Of a stretch of DNA of 64,000 bases, positions 26,669 through 34,363 are shown in pieces. Made by a program: the position numbers and the translations under genes. Position 1 is the stretch's first letter. Every line of letters begins with the position of its first letter. A model generated the notes under the pieces. It made no database searches and was not told where the DNA came from. It was given only the letters and a program-made list of their open reading frames with translations. The stretch comes from Limnovirga soli (lineage in GTDB: Bacteria; Bacteroidota; Bacteroidia; Chitinophagales; Chitinophagaceae), in NCBI RefSeq assembly GCF_013106755.1, contig NZ_WHPF01000002.1:407879-471878 (forward strand). The letters run 5' to 3'.

Positions 26669-26698
26669 AGTAAAGCCAATCCGAAGATTGGCTTTACT
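26669..26698 (+). terminator. Perfect 13-bp hairpin after the MuF gene
   Basis: AGTAAAGCCAATC, a CGAA tetraloop and GATTGGCTTTACT form an uninterrupted stem 2 bp after the MuF stop. It lacks a following T-run, so it may be a processing or attenuation hairpin that lowers expression of the downstream gpG and gp37 genes, rather than a full terminator. Confidence 0.55.
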
Positions 26699-26786
26699 CA
26701 GAGCAGATTGCCTATGGCGCTCTGCATTGCAAATATATAAAACTTTGAGAGATCTTCAAATCATATCATCCAGGTTACGGCAAACA

Positions 26787-27329
26787 ATGTCCACGCTTCC
26801 TTACAAGGTTGGTGTGCTAATGGTTGCATACAGTAAGGATCGTTTTAAATATCAAAACTGGATAGATACTTATCCCGAACCATGGAAACCCCGCAGCAGA
26901 AAAAAACCCTGGAAAAAAAAGGGCAAATCACCCAATAATAGCGGGCGGGCCATATTGGTAAAATCAGGCCGTTTAAGGCGCAGTATAAGAATTGTTAATA
27001 CTACTTCAAACAGTGTAACCATTGGTAGCGATGTGCCTTATGCAATGGCTCATAACGATGGGTTTAGGGGGCCGGTAACCCAACAGGTAAGGCAATTTAC
27101 ACGCATCAACCCAAAACGCAATACTACGGGCATTGTTTACCGTAAAGAGGGCAAAAAAAGCACCCGAATTCGTTTTGGGCAAACCAGTAGCGGTATATCC
27201 ATTGTAAAAGCGCATACACGTACCATCAACCAGAATATGCCACGCCGCAGGTTTATGGGGCAAAGCATGTACCTAAACAAACAAATTAACAGGCTTATTG
27301 CCGCCGAAATAAATAAAATTTTTAAGTGA
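26787..27329 (+). CDS. Virion morphogenesis protein, gpG-like
   Basis: From ATG 26787 it encodes 180 residues. Earlier in-frame TTG codons, and typical gpG-like sequence just upstream (YKTLRDLQ), suggest the true start may be near 26727-26745. The protein has KSGRLRRSIRIVN, IGSDVPYAMAHNDGF and a basic C-terminus with NMPRRRFMG, all usual in Mu gpG and related tail-completion proteins. It follows the hairpin after the MuF gene and overlaps the next gene by 4 bp. Confidence 0.8.
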   Translation: MSTLPYKVGVLMVAYSKDRFKYQNWIDTYPEPWKPRSRKKPWKKKGKSPNNSGRAILVKSGRLRRSIRIVNTTSNSVTIGSDVPYAMAHNDGFRGPVTQQVRQFTRINPKRNTTGIVYRKEGKKSTRIRFGQTSSGISIVKAHTRTINQNMPRRRFMGQSMYLNKQINRLIAAEINKIFK

Positions 27330-27826
27330 TGATAGAGCAATTATTTAAAGATGTAACTGATCGCCTGGCATTACAGGTACCAGAGCTGCGCTGGATAGAT
27401 TTAGAGTTTGGCCAACTCGAAATACCAGACGAGCATTATCCGGTACAATTCCCCTGCGTGTTGGTAGATTTTCCCGATATCCCATTTACCGATGAAGGGT
27501 TTGGTAACCAGCAAGGCGTAGTTAATATACAATTGCGCCTGGCGCTTGATTTATACGAAGATTATCATATAGTTGATGGTAACGATGCTCCGCAAAGAGA
27601 TACGGCATTTGAGCGCCTGCAAATAATAAATAAGATACATCAGGCGCTACATTGGTGGGAGGGTGATTACTTTACCCCACTAAGCAGAATATTGATATCA
27701 TCTGAACGTAGGGATGATGGCCTTAAAGTATTTACACTCGTTTATGTAAGTCAGGCAAAAGATGATAGTGCAGCCAAAGTATATTTAGAACGTACAGATC
27801 TTACGACTATATACGTTAAATCCTAA
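27326..27826 (+). CDS. Minor tail or tail-terminator protein (Mu gp37-like position)
   Basis: The 166-residue protein begins MMIEQLFKDVTDRL and has a central VVNIQLRLALDLYED strand region, as in tail terminators that cap the tube. It overlaps gpG by 4 bp and is the last gene of the plus-strand late operon. It meets the minus-strand early gene at 27823, with 4 bp shared. The exact function is inferred from order. Confidence 0.6.
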   Translation: MMIEQLFKDVTDRLALQVPELRWIDLEFGQLEIPDEHYPVQFPCVLVDFPDIPFTDEGFGNQQGVVNIQLRLALDLYEDYHIVDGNDAPQRDTAFERLQIINKIHQALHWWEGDYFTPLSRILISSERRDDGLKVFTLVYVSQAKDDSAAKVYLERTDLTTIYVKS

Positions 27827-28113
27827 TTGCTTTCTAAAGCATATGTAGTGGCTTTACCCTGGTTATTTTGGTAACAGAAAGTAAAAGTTTCTAATCTTTT
27901 CGCGTTGGGCTTGCTTTGTTTTAATTGCTTAAGTAATATACCGTTCTGGCGTATCAGGGTAAGTATGTAGTCTCGGTCTAAAAATATTTCTTTTTCGCTC
28001 AATATATCCAACACATCATCGGTACGTTTACGCTCTAGCTCATACCAGTAATAATACCTTTTTATAAGGTATTCATTTCTAAGCTGTATAAGATTGGAAT
28101 TGCGACCTTTCAT
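27823..28113 (-). CDS. Small conserved Bacteroidota phage protein
   Basis: The 96-residue protein carries an N-terminal region with LRNEYLIKRYYYWYELERKRTDD (in two parts) and a FLDRDYILTLIRQ segment. This is a pattern I recall from small proteins found in many Bacteroidota mobile elements, with no known function. It is the last gene of the early minus-strand operon and converges with the late plus-strand operon, with no terminator in between. Confidence 0.6.
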   Translation of the reverse strand: MKGRNSNLIQLRNEYLIKRYYYWYELERKRTDDVLDILSEKEIFLDRDYILTLIRQNGILLKQLKQSKPNAKRLETFTFCYQNNQGKATTYALESN

Positions 28114-28195
28114 TGTGTATGATGCAATTTAATATCTATTGTATGCATACAAAAAAATACTTATTAACTCAACAAATAATGTGTATCAGCTTTAA

Positions 28196-28214
28196 TTGTG
28201 TCACTCACTTGTAC
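28196..28214 (-). repeat. Interspersed 19-bp repeat, prophage type (copy P3)
   Basis: The minus strand reads GTACAAGTGAGTGACACAA, identical to copies P1, P2 and P4. It lies in the 155-bp gap upstream of the small conserved gene, beside a terminator hairpin. Confidence 0.85.
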
Positions 28215-28218
28215 GCAA

Positions 28219-28245
28219 ACAAAAAGCCCCGCAAAAATGCAGGGC
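28219..28245 (-). terminator. Terminator after the lipoprotein gene
   Basis: On the minus strand, GCCCTGCA, a short loop and TGCGGGGC make a stem followed by TTTTTGTTTG. It lies 24 bp after the lipoprotein stop and would end the early minus-strand transcript. Confidence 0.7.
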
Positions 28246-28268
28246 ATAATAATAATTTAAAAAACTTG

Positions 28269-28835
28269 TTATTCTTCCAGTAAATCTTGCCGTTCCCGTA
28301 TTTTAAAATCTTTGGTTAAAAAAATCTCTCCGGTATCAATGGCTTTCTGCACATTATTTTTATCACTGTATTTACAGTGGAAACGAACCACGTACATTAA
28401 AAAATCAGTACTGTCAGCATGCAAAGATTTTTCATAAAGCAGTATGCCCATACTATCATTGTAATTTTTATGAGCCAATACCTTTAATCCTTCAAGTCTT
28501 TTTTCTTCAGCTAAATCCGCAATTGTTTGATTGTAAGATATTTCATTCAATCTTTTATAATACCTAAACTCCCCTATTGCCTTTTCTAATTCTGCAGAAT
28601 CGGCTACACCATCATCCAAATAATTAAGGCTTTTCAATGTACACAGGTAATTGCTATGTAGTGTGTCAATCTTATCAATTAAAAAGCTATCGATTGTATT
28701 GGTCGAATCCATAAGGGATTTAATATATTTTTTAACAACCGGCTCTGCTTTAGCTTTCAATTCATTCTGCAAATCTTCAGCTGAAGGTTTGCAACTAAAC
28801 ATACAAAATAAAAAAAAGATCATAATTTTCTTCAT
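28269..28835 (-). CDS. Phage-encoded lipoprotein
   Basis: The 188-residue protein has a lipoprotein signal (MKKIMIFFLFCMFSC, Cys15 as the lipid-linked residue). A helical, charged mature part contains several Asp/Ser/Thr-rich repeats (SLMDSTNTIDSFLID). It is in the early operon, which is normally expressed before lysis. A surface-exclusion or envelope-stress function during lysogeny is possible but inferred. I do not recognise the family. Confidence 0.65.
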   Translation of the reverse strand: MKKIMIFFLFCMFSCKPSAEDLQNELKAKAEPVVKKYIKSLMDSTNTIDSFLIDKIDTLHSNYLCTLKSLNYLDDGVADSAELEKAIGEFRYYKRLNEISYNQTIADLAEEKRLEGLKVLAHKNYNDSMGILLYEKSLHADSTDFLMYVVRFHCKYSDKNNVQKAIDTGEIFLTKDFKIRERQDLLEE

Positions 28836-28859
28836 ACAATTTCAGGTTTATGCTTGTGG

Positions 28860-28958
28860 TTAAAAAAACAGTTTTTTAATTACCAGGTAAATTATGCAGG
28901 CTATAACAATTAAGCCTCCAATATAAAGGTTAGCCATATGTCTGTCGCGATGCTTCAT
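28860..28958 (-). CDS. Very small membrane protein (32 aa)
   Basis: ATG 28958 overlaps the stop of the gene above (TAATG). The protein (MKHRDRHMANLY, then a hydrophobic span IGGLIVIACIIYLVI, ending in basic KKLFF) has one clear membrane helix. It is translationally coupled to the preceding gene. The function is unknown. Confidence 0.5.
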   Translation of the reverse strand: MKHRDRHMANLYIGGLIVIACIIYLVIKKLFF

Positions 28959-29365
28959 TACAAATTGTTCAAATAATCCTTGTAAACAAATTCTATTTGA
29001 GTAATAAGCCTGGGCAGCTCTTTGTACTCGTAATAGTCTAACTTTTTATGAAGATAGCTATATTTAACACACCAATTATCCAGGCGGGGCATATCTATTT
29101 TTCCGTCAATTCGCCAGTTCATTTCGTGGGCATAATAAATTACCTTGTTTCTCATTTTGGCGGCAGCTGCGGCATTGGGTTGCAGGGTTTGCAAGTGCTT
29201 TATCATTTCCAGCGCCTCGGCCTGCAACAGCTCTTTGCTGCTGCTGCACCGGCCATCGCTAAACCCCTGCACCATTACGGCCTTATCATCTTTACTTATG
29301 CCGCGTTTACTTACCAGGGTATTTAATTGCTTGAGGTGCTGGGGTGTTATTTTATCGGTACTCAT
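28958..29365 (-). CDS. Early phage protein, possibly GemA/gp16-like regulator
   Basis: The 135-residue protein starts with ITPQHLKQLNTLVSKRGISK and has a central ALEMIKHLQTLQ, then a RNKVIYYAHEMNW motif. This resembles the GemA/gp16 regulators of Mu-like phages, but the match is weak. Its stop overlaps the start of the small membrane-protein gene. It overlaps the upstream gene by 4 bp. Confidence 0.55.
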   Translation of the reverse strand: MSTDKITPQHLKQLNTLVSKRGISKDDKAVMVQGFSDGRCSSSKELLQAEALEMIKHLQTLQPNAAAAAKMRNKVIYYAHEMNWRIDGKIDMPRLDNWCVKYSYLHKKLDYYEYKELPRLITQIEFVYKDYLNNL

Positions 29366-29574
29366 TTTTTATAAACAACATTTTCAAGGTAATAGATATC
29401 AATTTTAGATACATACTCATCAAACAATTTTCCGGTAAACTTTACACCCTGTTTGTTAATTGCAATTGTTTCAAACTGGGTTTTATAAACTCTAAATCCT
29501 AAATAGGTGTATTGATATTTTCCGTTTTTGTTCGCAAGTTTTATCCAGGACATGACATAGATAATTTTAACCAA
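29362..29574 (-). CDS. Small hypothetical early protein
   Basis: The 70-residue sequence starts at 29574. The alternative ATG at 29553 (MSWIKLANKNGKYQ) is also good. The protein is beta-rich, with no known motif. It overlaps its upstream neighbour by 8 bp and its downstream neighbour by 4 bp, so it is part of the early operon. Confidence 0.5.
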   Translation of the reverse strand: MVKIIYVMSWIKLANKNGKYQYTYLGFRVYKTQFETIAINKQGVKFTGKLFDEYVSKIDIYYLENVVYKK

Positions 29575-30067
29575 TTGGATTATTATCTATTCTCATACTT
29601 TCAGAACCGACATAAGCCGGTAATGGAATTATTTGCTTTATTGCTTTATTTGCTTCAATAACTTCAACGGCTTCTAATATTTCTGTATACCGACTGTACC
29701 AATTTGAAACCATTTTACGCATCAATCCTAAATCTTCGCCTTTAGCATATAAGCCAATAATAGGCACATTGCTTGCCCATGCGGCTCCCAATTCGGCACA
29801 AGCATCTTTGCCAGATGGTGCATAATAAATAACCAAATCACTCTTTGTTGCACCGTCAGTATCAAAAACAAATGACTGAACAGCTTCACTTCCATTTACC
29901 CATTCTTCAAATGGGAATGCTTTTGTTACGTGATTGTGATTTTCGCCATAATTGTTTTCTACCCAGGAAACAACTTCGTGTCCATTTTGTCTTAATAATG
30001 CTGTTAGCATTTCTACGCCATGCTGATTTTTCCAGCTACTTGCAATGTAAATTTTCATGTTATTCAA
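29567..30067 (-). CDS. Nucleoside 2-deoxyribosyltransferase-like protein
   Basis: The 166-residue protein shows the features of this superfamily: MKIYIASSWKN at the start, a SDLVIYYAPSGKDACAELGAAWA central motif (in two parts, about residues 80-100) with the active-site Glu, and NVPIIGLYA. Such enzymes move or cut deoxyribosyl bonds of nucleosides. With the DUF4406 and MazG-like genes it suggests that the phage alters the nucleotide pool. The substrate is not deducible. Confidence 0.7.
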   Translation of the reverse strand: MNNMKIYIASSWKNQHGVEMLTALLRQNGHEVVSWVENNYGENHNHVTKAFPFEEWVNGSEAVQSFVFDTDGATKSDLVIYYAPSGKDACAELGAAWASNVPIIGLYAKGEDLGLMRKMVSNWYSRYTEILEAVEVIEANKAIKQIIPLPAYVGSESMRIDNNPIG

Positions 30068-30070
30068 TTT

Positions 30071-30385
30071 TTATTTTAAATCATTTCTATAATCTTTCGG
30101 GATTGCCTGTACACGATCAATCTCGGCTGCAATTAAAGCACCGGCAATCACAAGTCGTTCCTTGTATGTTTTGCCCATCATTTTTTGCCAAATTTCTTTA
30201 TCCCAATTGTAAGGTCTCATGGCTTCAGCTGCAAGCGTATTTCCATTTTCGCAGGTAAGGGCTGCTGCTGCTTTGGTTAATGGTTTTTCAAAGCCTGAAT
30301 TATACACTACATCCTGGCTAATACTTATGCCATGTTTTTCTATTTGCTCTTGTCTTTCCTGGGCAATTAATTCGATACCTGTCAT
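30071..30385 (-). CDS. Small early protein (104 aa) related to phage dATP/dGTP-region proteins
   Basis: The sequence starts TGIELIAQERQEQIEKHG, then DVVYNSGFEKPL and a C-terminal AGALIAAEIDRVQ. This recalls small proteins often encoded beside phage nucleotide-metabolism genes. No catalytic motif is clear. It is tightly spaced in the early operon. Confidence 0.55.
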   Translation of the reverse strand: MTGIELIAQERQEQIEKHGISISQDVVYNSGFEKPLTKAAAALTCENGNTLAAEAMRPYNWDKEIWQKMMGKTYKERLVIAGALIAAEIDRVQAIPKDYRNDLK

Positions 30386-30410
30386 ACAATATTTGTTTAA
30401 TGTTTAAAAA

Positions 30411-30617
30411 TTATTTTTCTTTTACTGGCCGGTAATAATCATGGGTGGCAAAATCGTATTGAAACCAGTTGTTACTAAATTTTTTCCAGTAAGTGTCTGT
30501 ATTAATAATCATGATATTACCACCGCAGTCTTTACAATGTGTTTCCTTTTTTGGGCAGTTGTGAAATACTGCATCGCATTGCGGGTTTGGGCATACCTTT
30601 ATAAATGTGGATTCCAT
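30411..30617 (-). CDS. Zinc-ribbon protein (68 aa)
   Basis: From ATG 30617 (MESTFIKVCPNPQCD) there are two Cys pairs (CPNPQC and CKDCG), spaced like a zinc ribbon. An earlier in-frame ATG at 30647 is possible. It may bind nucleic acid or protein. It lies in the early operon. Confidence 0.6.
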   Translation of the reverse strand: MESTFIKVCPNPQCDAVFHNCPKKETHCKDCGGNIMIINTDTYWKKFSNNWFQYDFATHDYYRPVKEK

Positions 30618-30633
30618 GGTGCTAGTGGTGGTC

Positions 30634-30876
30634 TTATCGTAGTTCACCTTTTAAAATTTGAATAAGATTTCTTTGGACACCATCCACATAATCTATGTCT
30701 TTATTTTCCATATAGTTTTGACATACCTCCAATTGGATAGTTAGATAACGAACTGCACATGCCAACTTTCTAACATCTTCATCAAGTTTAAAATCTGGTG
30801 TATTGTAGGCGCTCTTGCCCAGTATATCAATTAGTATTTTTTCAATATTTGTGATGGTTTTACATTTTATTCCAAT
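30634..30876 (-). CDS. Open frame (about 80 aa) without ATG, probable small protein
   Basis: The frame from 30876 to the stop at 30634 reads as coherent coding sequence (IEKILIDILGKSAYNTP, then LDEDVRKLACAVRYLT). The first codons are ATT or ATA, with no ATG, GTG or TTG near the beginning. Possible internal starts are TTG 30765 (LACAVRY) or an ATG near 30714. It overlaps the end of the upstream gene by 17 bp. It may be translated from a rare start or by re-initiation after the upstream stop. Confidence 0.4.
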   Translation of the reverse strand: MGIKCKTITNIEKILIDILGKSAYNTPDFKLDEDVRKLACAVRYLTIQLEVCQNYMENKDIDYVDGVQRNLIQILKGELR

Positions 30877-31291
30877 CGTTTAAAAATTCTTTTTTCTTAA
30901 GCCAGTTATCAGCAATCTTGGGGTTGCACCAGCTATTTCGTTCAAGGTATTTACGGTAAAACCCAATAGTCATACATGCTTGTACCTGTTCGGTTTTGCT
31001 CATTTTTGGCCAGTATGCTTCCGCTAAGTGCCGGTTGCGTTTGTTGGGGTAATCGTGCCAGAACATTTCAAAGGTGGCTTCAAAATCAGTTTCTACTACG
31101 GTGGCCTGTGTGCCTGTAAAAGCGATTGATATATCGTCTACGTTTACGGGTACCCGTAGTTTTAATGATTTGGTAATATCCGCGCCCATATTGGTTTGGC
31201 TTGTATCGATTTTTATAAGCAAACCGTAACTGTTAAATACAATCTCCGCATTGCCTTGCCAAGCGGGGCTTGTTACATTAAATTTTCGCAT
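30860..31291 (-). CDS. Hypothetical early protein (143 aa)
   Basis: The first half is beta-rich. The second half, EATFEMFWHDYPNKRNRHLAEAYW (in two parts), is followed by ACMTIGFYRKYL and WLKKKEFLNDWN. This second part resembles C-terminal replication-associated domains of some phage proteins. There is no conserved catalytic residue. It overlaps the neighbouring gene by 14 bp. Confidence 0.5.
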   Translation of the reverse strand: MRKFNVTSPAWQGNAEIVFNSYGLLIKIDTSQTNMGADITKSLKLRVPVNVDDISIAFTGTQATVVETDFEATFEMFWHDYPNKRNRHLAEAYWPKMSKTEQVQACMTIGFYRKYLERNSWCNPKIADNWLKKKEFLNDWNKM

Positions 31292-31610
31292 GGGTTGTAT
31301 TTTTATCTTTTAAATACTTAATAAATAATTGATTTATTTTAAACCATCTTTTAACACAACCTTTGTAATCTCCTAATGCCACGAAGGCGCTTTCACCATC
31401 TGCCGATTTTGCTATTATTCTACACCTTCTGATTTGGCCAATTGCATCTTTTACATAACAAATGTCATCCACTGAAACATCTTTACGCCATCTGCTATTT
31501 AACCTTAAATAATATATTAATTTAAATAGCCTTACCGGCAATGATAAAATGTAAATAATGGTATTGGCAAACCATAGAAACAGACTAAAAAACAGATTTA
31601 ATAGTTTCAT
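31278..31610 (-). CDS. Early membrane protein (110 aa)
   Basis: It has one or two hydrophobic segments (MKLLNLFFSLFLWFANTII and YILSLPVRLFKLIYYL, residues 1-36) and a soluble, beta-rich C-terminal part (SVDDICYVKDAIGQIRRC). It may face the periplasm or cytoplasm. The function is unknown. It lies in the early operon between two non-membrane genes. Confidence 0.55.
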   Translation of the reverse strand: MKLLNLFFSLFLWFANTIIYILSLPVRLFKLIYYLRLNSRWRKDVSVDDICYVKDAIGQIRRCRIIAKSADGESAFVALGDYKGCVKRWFKINQLFIKYLKDKNTTHAKI

Positions 31611-31620
31611 AATTGTGATT

Positions 31621-31998
31621 TTAAAAAAATGATTGTTGTGTTAATTTGTGATTTGATAAGTTGATGCCAGTGTAAGGGGTCATGCTTTTGTGCAATATCT
31701 CTTGCGCCATTTGATGGGCCTTTAATTTAAACTCATACTCTTCAATACTTTTTTCTAAATGAGTAAGCAGCTTTGCCCGCCTGTTAAATTCTGCCATGGT
31801 ATCCTCCTCGGTTTGCCCGCAGTTTTTTTGCATTTTTATAAACCAAAGCTTATCCTTGTATTTACTTATAACGAGCCAAAACCCATACAGCTCTTCATGG
31901 CGGCGTTTGGCTTCGCGCAAAGCGAAGTATAGCCAATCCTTTTGGTATTTATTTAGCAGGTACTTTTCAGGCTCCGTCCAGTCTACTAACTCAATCAT
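31621..31998 (-). CDS. Hypothetical early protein (125 aa)
   Basis: A helical, charged protein (KYLLNKYQKDWLYFALREAKRRH in two parts, then LLTHLEKSIEEYEFKLKAHQ, coiled-coil prone). No family is recognised. It is part of the early operon, 10 bp upstream of the membrane-protein gene. Confidence 0.5.
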   Translation of the reverse strand: MIELVDWTEPEKYLLNKYQKDWLYFALREAKRRHEELYGFWLVISKYKDKLWFIKMQKNCGQTEEDTMAEFNRRAKLLTHLEKSIEEYEFKLKAHQMAQEILHKSMTPYTGINLSNHKLTQQSFF

Positions 31999-32015
31999 GA
32001 GAACATTTTATTTTA

Positions 32016-32276
32016 TTAAAAAAGTTGTATTTGTGTTGGCAGCCATTTTACTAAGCGGCTTTTATGCACCCCTACGGCTGTGGTGGCGTGTGCCTCGTAA
32101 CGCCCGTATTCATCCCAATAGGGTATGCTGCTGGTTAAATATCGGCAGGTGTAAGAGCAGGCAGTTTCGCCAATTATAACAAGCGCTTCCTGTTTTTGCA
32201 CCCATCCAATTTTTGGGTGGTACTCTTCGGTGTTTAAATTGAATAAACCTTTTCGCGGTTGTGCATACCGTATCAT
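32016..32276 (-). CDS. Hypothetical early protein (86 aa)
   Basis: A compact sequence with many Tyr and Thr residues (YHPKIGWVQKQEALVIIGET, then CSYTCRYLTSSIPYWDEYG). No family is recognised. Its start overlaps the end of the next gene upstream by 4 bp, so it is coupled in the early operon. Confidence 0.5.
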   Translation of the reverse strand: MIRYAQPRKGLFNLNTEEYHPKIGWVQKQEALVIIGETACSYTCRYLTSSIPYWDEYGRYEAHATTAVGVHKSRLVKWLPTQIQLF

Positions 32277-32503
32277 GAAAACAATTTTGATTGATCAACA
32301 TTTACTTTTTGCACCGGTATGATGTAGTTATTTTGCATAGCATCGTCAATAATAGCATCGGCGGCGGCTTCTTTTTGTTTGGCTATTTTTAATCTGTACT
32401 GGCTTGGATTGGCGAAATAATCCTTTTGGCTTTGGCGGCACTCGTAAAAGGTTTGCATGATCTTTTTCATAAACGCCACCGGCACTTGTATTTGGTCACT
32501 CAT
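32273..32503 (-). CDS. Hypothetical early protein (76 aa)
   Basis: The sequence is helical (MKKIMQTFYECRQSQKDYF, then IAKQKEAAADAIIDDAM) with no recognised motif. It overlaps the RecA-like ATPase gene by 8 bp and the 86-residue gene by 4 bp. It could be an accessory subunit of the ATPase, by position only. Confidence 0.5.
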   Translation of the reverse strand: MSDQIQVPVAFMKKIMQTFYECRQSQKDYFANPSQYRLKIAKQKEAAADAIIDDAMQNNYIIPVQKVNVDQSKLFS

Positions 32504-33344
32504 TGTATTGCTCCTCCAATTGGTTTAATGGTACTTTAAACACGGGTTTTACTGGTTGCTCCGGCGGGGCTATTTGCATGTTGGTTACCGGCTCTGGTGG
32601 TGGAAGCTCCGGAGGCGGGGCTTTGGGCTTTTTGGCCTTGCCTTTCTTTTTGGATGGCTCTGGTGTGCGGTATACCTTTTGTTCAAATTTTGCGCCCCAA
32701 TAAGCCCGTGCGCCTTCCTCCCATACTATGTAGTTGCGCTTGCTGCCAAAGCGGCTTACAATAAAGCCAATAAACTGTTTTACATGCACTTTTATATTAC
32801 AATCAAACTTTACCTCTTTGGCGCTGGCTCCTTTGGGTTCGTCTCCATCGGCGTGGCTAATGAAGATGAATATTTTGCGGCGGCCAGGTGTTTTGCCAAA
32901 AACAAAGGATTCCTTTAGTTGCTTGTAATCGTCAAACGTCCAGCGGCTGTATTGCCAGCTGTCTATAACCACAATCTTTGGGCTTTGCTTGCGTTTCATG
33001 CGCTGGTAGAAGTTGGGGAAGTCCTCCGTGTCCAGGAACTTAATATTTATCTTATCCAGGCCATGGCGGATAATTAAATCCTGTATGGTTTTGCCGTGCC
33101 CCTCTTCGAATGATAAATAAAGCACTTCGCCCAGGTGGCCAAACTCCTTTAGTACATCGGCCAGCATATTGGTTTTACCATTGCCGGATGGGCCGTAAAC
33201 AATCATGGTAAATGTGTCTTGCATTTCGCCAAAACAGTCTTTCATTTTTTGGCTGCAACTAATTACCTCGTATGTTTTTTGCAGCAGCTGCGTTACGTTT
33301 ACCAGCTTGCCTTTTTGCGGTGAGTGAGTAAGTTGTTTGCTCAT
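32496..33344 (-). CDS. RecA/RadA-like P-loop ATPase
   Basis: The 282-residue protein has a Walker A GPSGNGKT at residues 51-58 and a Walker B region in IVVIDSWQYSR (about 123-133), with a RecA-like core and an FIFISHADGDEPKGAS segment. The last 60 or so residues are Lys/Pro/Glu-rich and probably disordered. It may take part in phage replication, recombination or repair. It overlaps the small genes around it. The family name is uncertain. Confidence 0.75.
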   Translation of the reverse strand: MSKQLTHSPQKGKLVNVTQLLQKTYEVISCSQKMKDCFGEMQDTFTMIVYGPSGNGKTNMLADVLKEFGHLGEVLYLSFEEGHGKTIQDLIIRHGLDKINIKFLDTEDFPNFYQRMKRKQSPKIVVIDSWQYSRWTFDDYKQLKESFVFGKTPGRRKIFIFISHADGDEPKGASAKEVKFDCNIKVHVKQFIGFIVSRFGSKRNYIVWEEGARAYWGAKFEQKVYRTPEPSKKKGKAKKPKAPPPELPPPEPVTNMQIAPPEQPVKPVFKVPLNQLEEQYNE

Positions 33345-33580
33345 AAATTCTCCGTCATTTGTTTGTATTCCTTATCCGTTAATATTTCCGTGGTTATTTC
33401 GCCAAGGGCTTCAAAATAACCATGCATCAAGTGCTCCAGCTCGTCATGCAGTTTATTGGTAAGCGCTTCTACTTTATGCCAGTCATATTTATATTTAAAC
33501 ACAACCGATGCACGAATATTTACCTGCTGCATGTTGCGCTGCATATTGCAGCAATTAATAAAGATGTGCTTTGTACTCAT
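33341..33580 (-). CDS. Hypothetical early protein (79 aa)
   Basis: The sequence is mixed alpha-beta (INCCNMQRNMQQVNIRASVV, then LHDELEHLMHGYFEALGE). No family is recognised. It overlaps the ATPase gene by 4 bp and is transcribed with it. Confidence 0.5.
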   Translation of the reverse strand: MSTKHIFINCCNMQRNMQQVNIRASVVFKYKYDWHKVEALTNKLHDELEHLMHGYFEALGEITTEILTDKEYKQMTENL

Positions 33581-33582
33581 GG

Positions 33583-33885
33583 CTATTGGTGTTGGGGTAA
33601 TGCAGGTGCGTTTTGCAAAAACCGTAAAGCCATGGCACCTGTTTGGATGGCTTCTTTATGCATATCGTAATACCGGCCTTTCTCGTATTTCTCCTGGAGA
33701 GCTGCACGTATCAGCTCGCCGCTTTCTTCACAAACAATGGCGGCACCCTCTATAAAATTGGCTGGCCATTCGGGGTGTTTGTCGCAGGCGCTTTGATACT
33801 CTTGTAACATCGAAATGATGTTACGCTTTAGGCTAATGGGTAGCTGGTAAAATAGTGCATCGCACATATCGCTGTTTAGTTTCAT
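33583..33885 (-). CDS. MazG-like / dUTPase-like NTP pyrophosphatase protein
   Basis: The 100-residue protein has a VCEESGELIRAALQEKY segment (about residues 51-67) of the all-alpha NTP-pyrophosphatase type, with Glu residues that could bind Mg. Such enzymes hydrolyse nucleoside triphosphates or dNTPs. It is next to DUF4406, another nucleotide-binding family. Confidence 0.6.
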   Translation of the reverse strand: MKLNSDMCDALFYQLPISLKRNIISMLQEYQSACDKHPEWPANFIEGAAIVCEESGELIRAALQEKYEKGRYYDMHKEAIQTGAMALRFLQNAPALPQHQ

Positions 33886-33901
33886 AATCTGGGGTGGTGG
33901 T

Positions 33902-34270
33902 TTAAACGTATTCGTGAATAATGGTTAGGCCCATGGCACAGGCAATATGATGCTCTAGCAATGCGCCTTTGCTTTGGTGGTAATCCCTTAAAAGGTAAAT
34001 ACCATCGCAGGTGGCCAGCTGGCGTATGCAGGTGCGCATGGCTTCTTGCCAGGGCGTATCTTCCGGCACATGTTTTATGGGGTTTATTGCCGTGAAACCC
34101 AATGTGGTTAAGTAATTGGCGGCATGATTGAATTTGCGGTAAACTTCCTCGTATGGCAAGCCGGTTACTTTACCGGCTATATACATGCGTTTTTTATCAA
34201 ATTCCAGGGCGGGGCCTTCTGTGGCCGTTTGTGTGGCTGTATTTGGCTGTGATGCCTGATTAAGCTGCAT
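33902..34270 (-). CDS. DUF4406-family protein
   Basis: The 122-residue protein shows the DUF4406 pattern. After a disordered N-terminus come RMYIAGKVTGLPYEEVYRKF (about 28-47), TAINPIKHVPEDTPWQEAM, then CDGIYLLRDYHQSKGALLEHH. The family belongs to the nucleoside deoxyribosyltransferase-like fold. Together with the gene at 29567-30067, the phage has two members of this fold. The reaction is unknown. Confidence 0.75.
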   Translation of the reverse strand: MQLNQASQPNTATQTATEGPALEFDKKRMYIAGKVTGLPYEEVYRKFNHAANYLTTLGFTAINPIKHVPEDTPWQEAMRTCIRQLATCDGIYLLRDYHQSKGALLEHHIACAMGLTIIHEYV

Positions 34271-34363
34271 TTTATGTATTTTAATTGGTTATTTAATCAG
34301 TATCTGAAGGGCGAAACCCCTTGCGATTCTCCGGTGTTTTTTGGCTGGTTTTTGGTTGATTTG

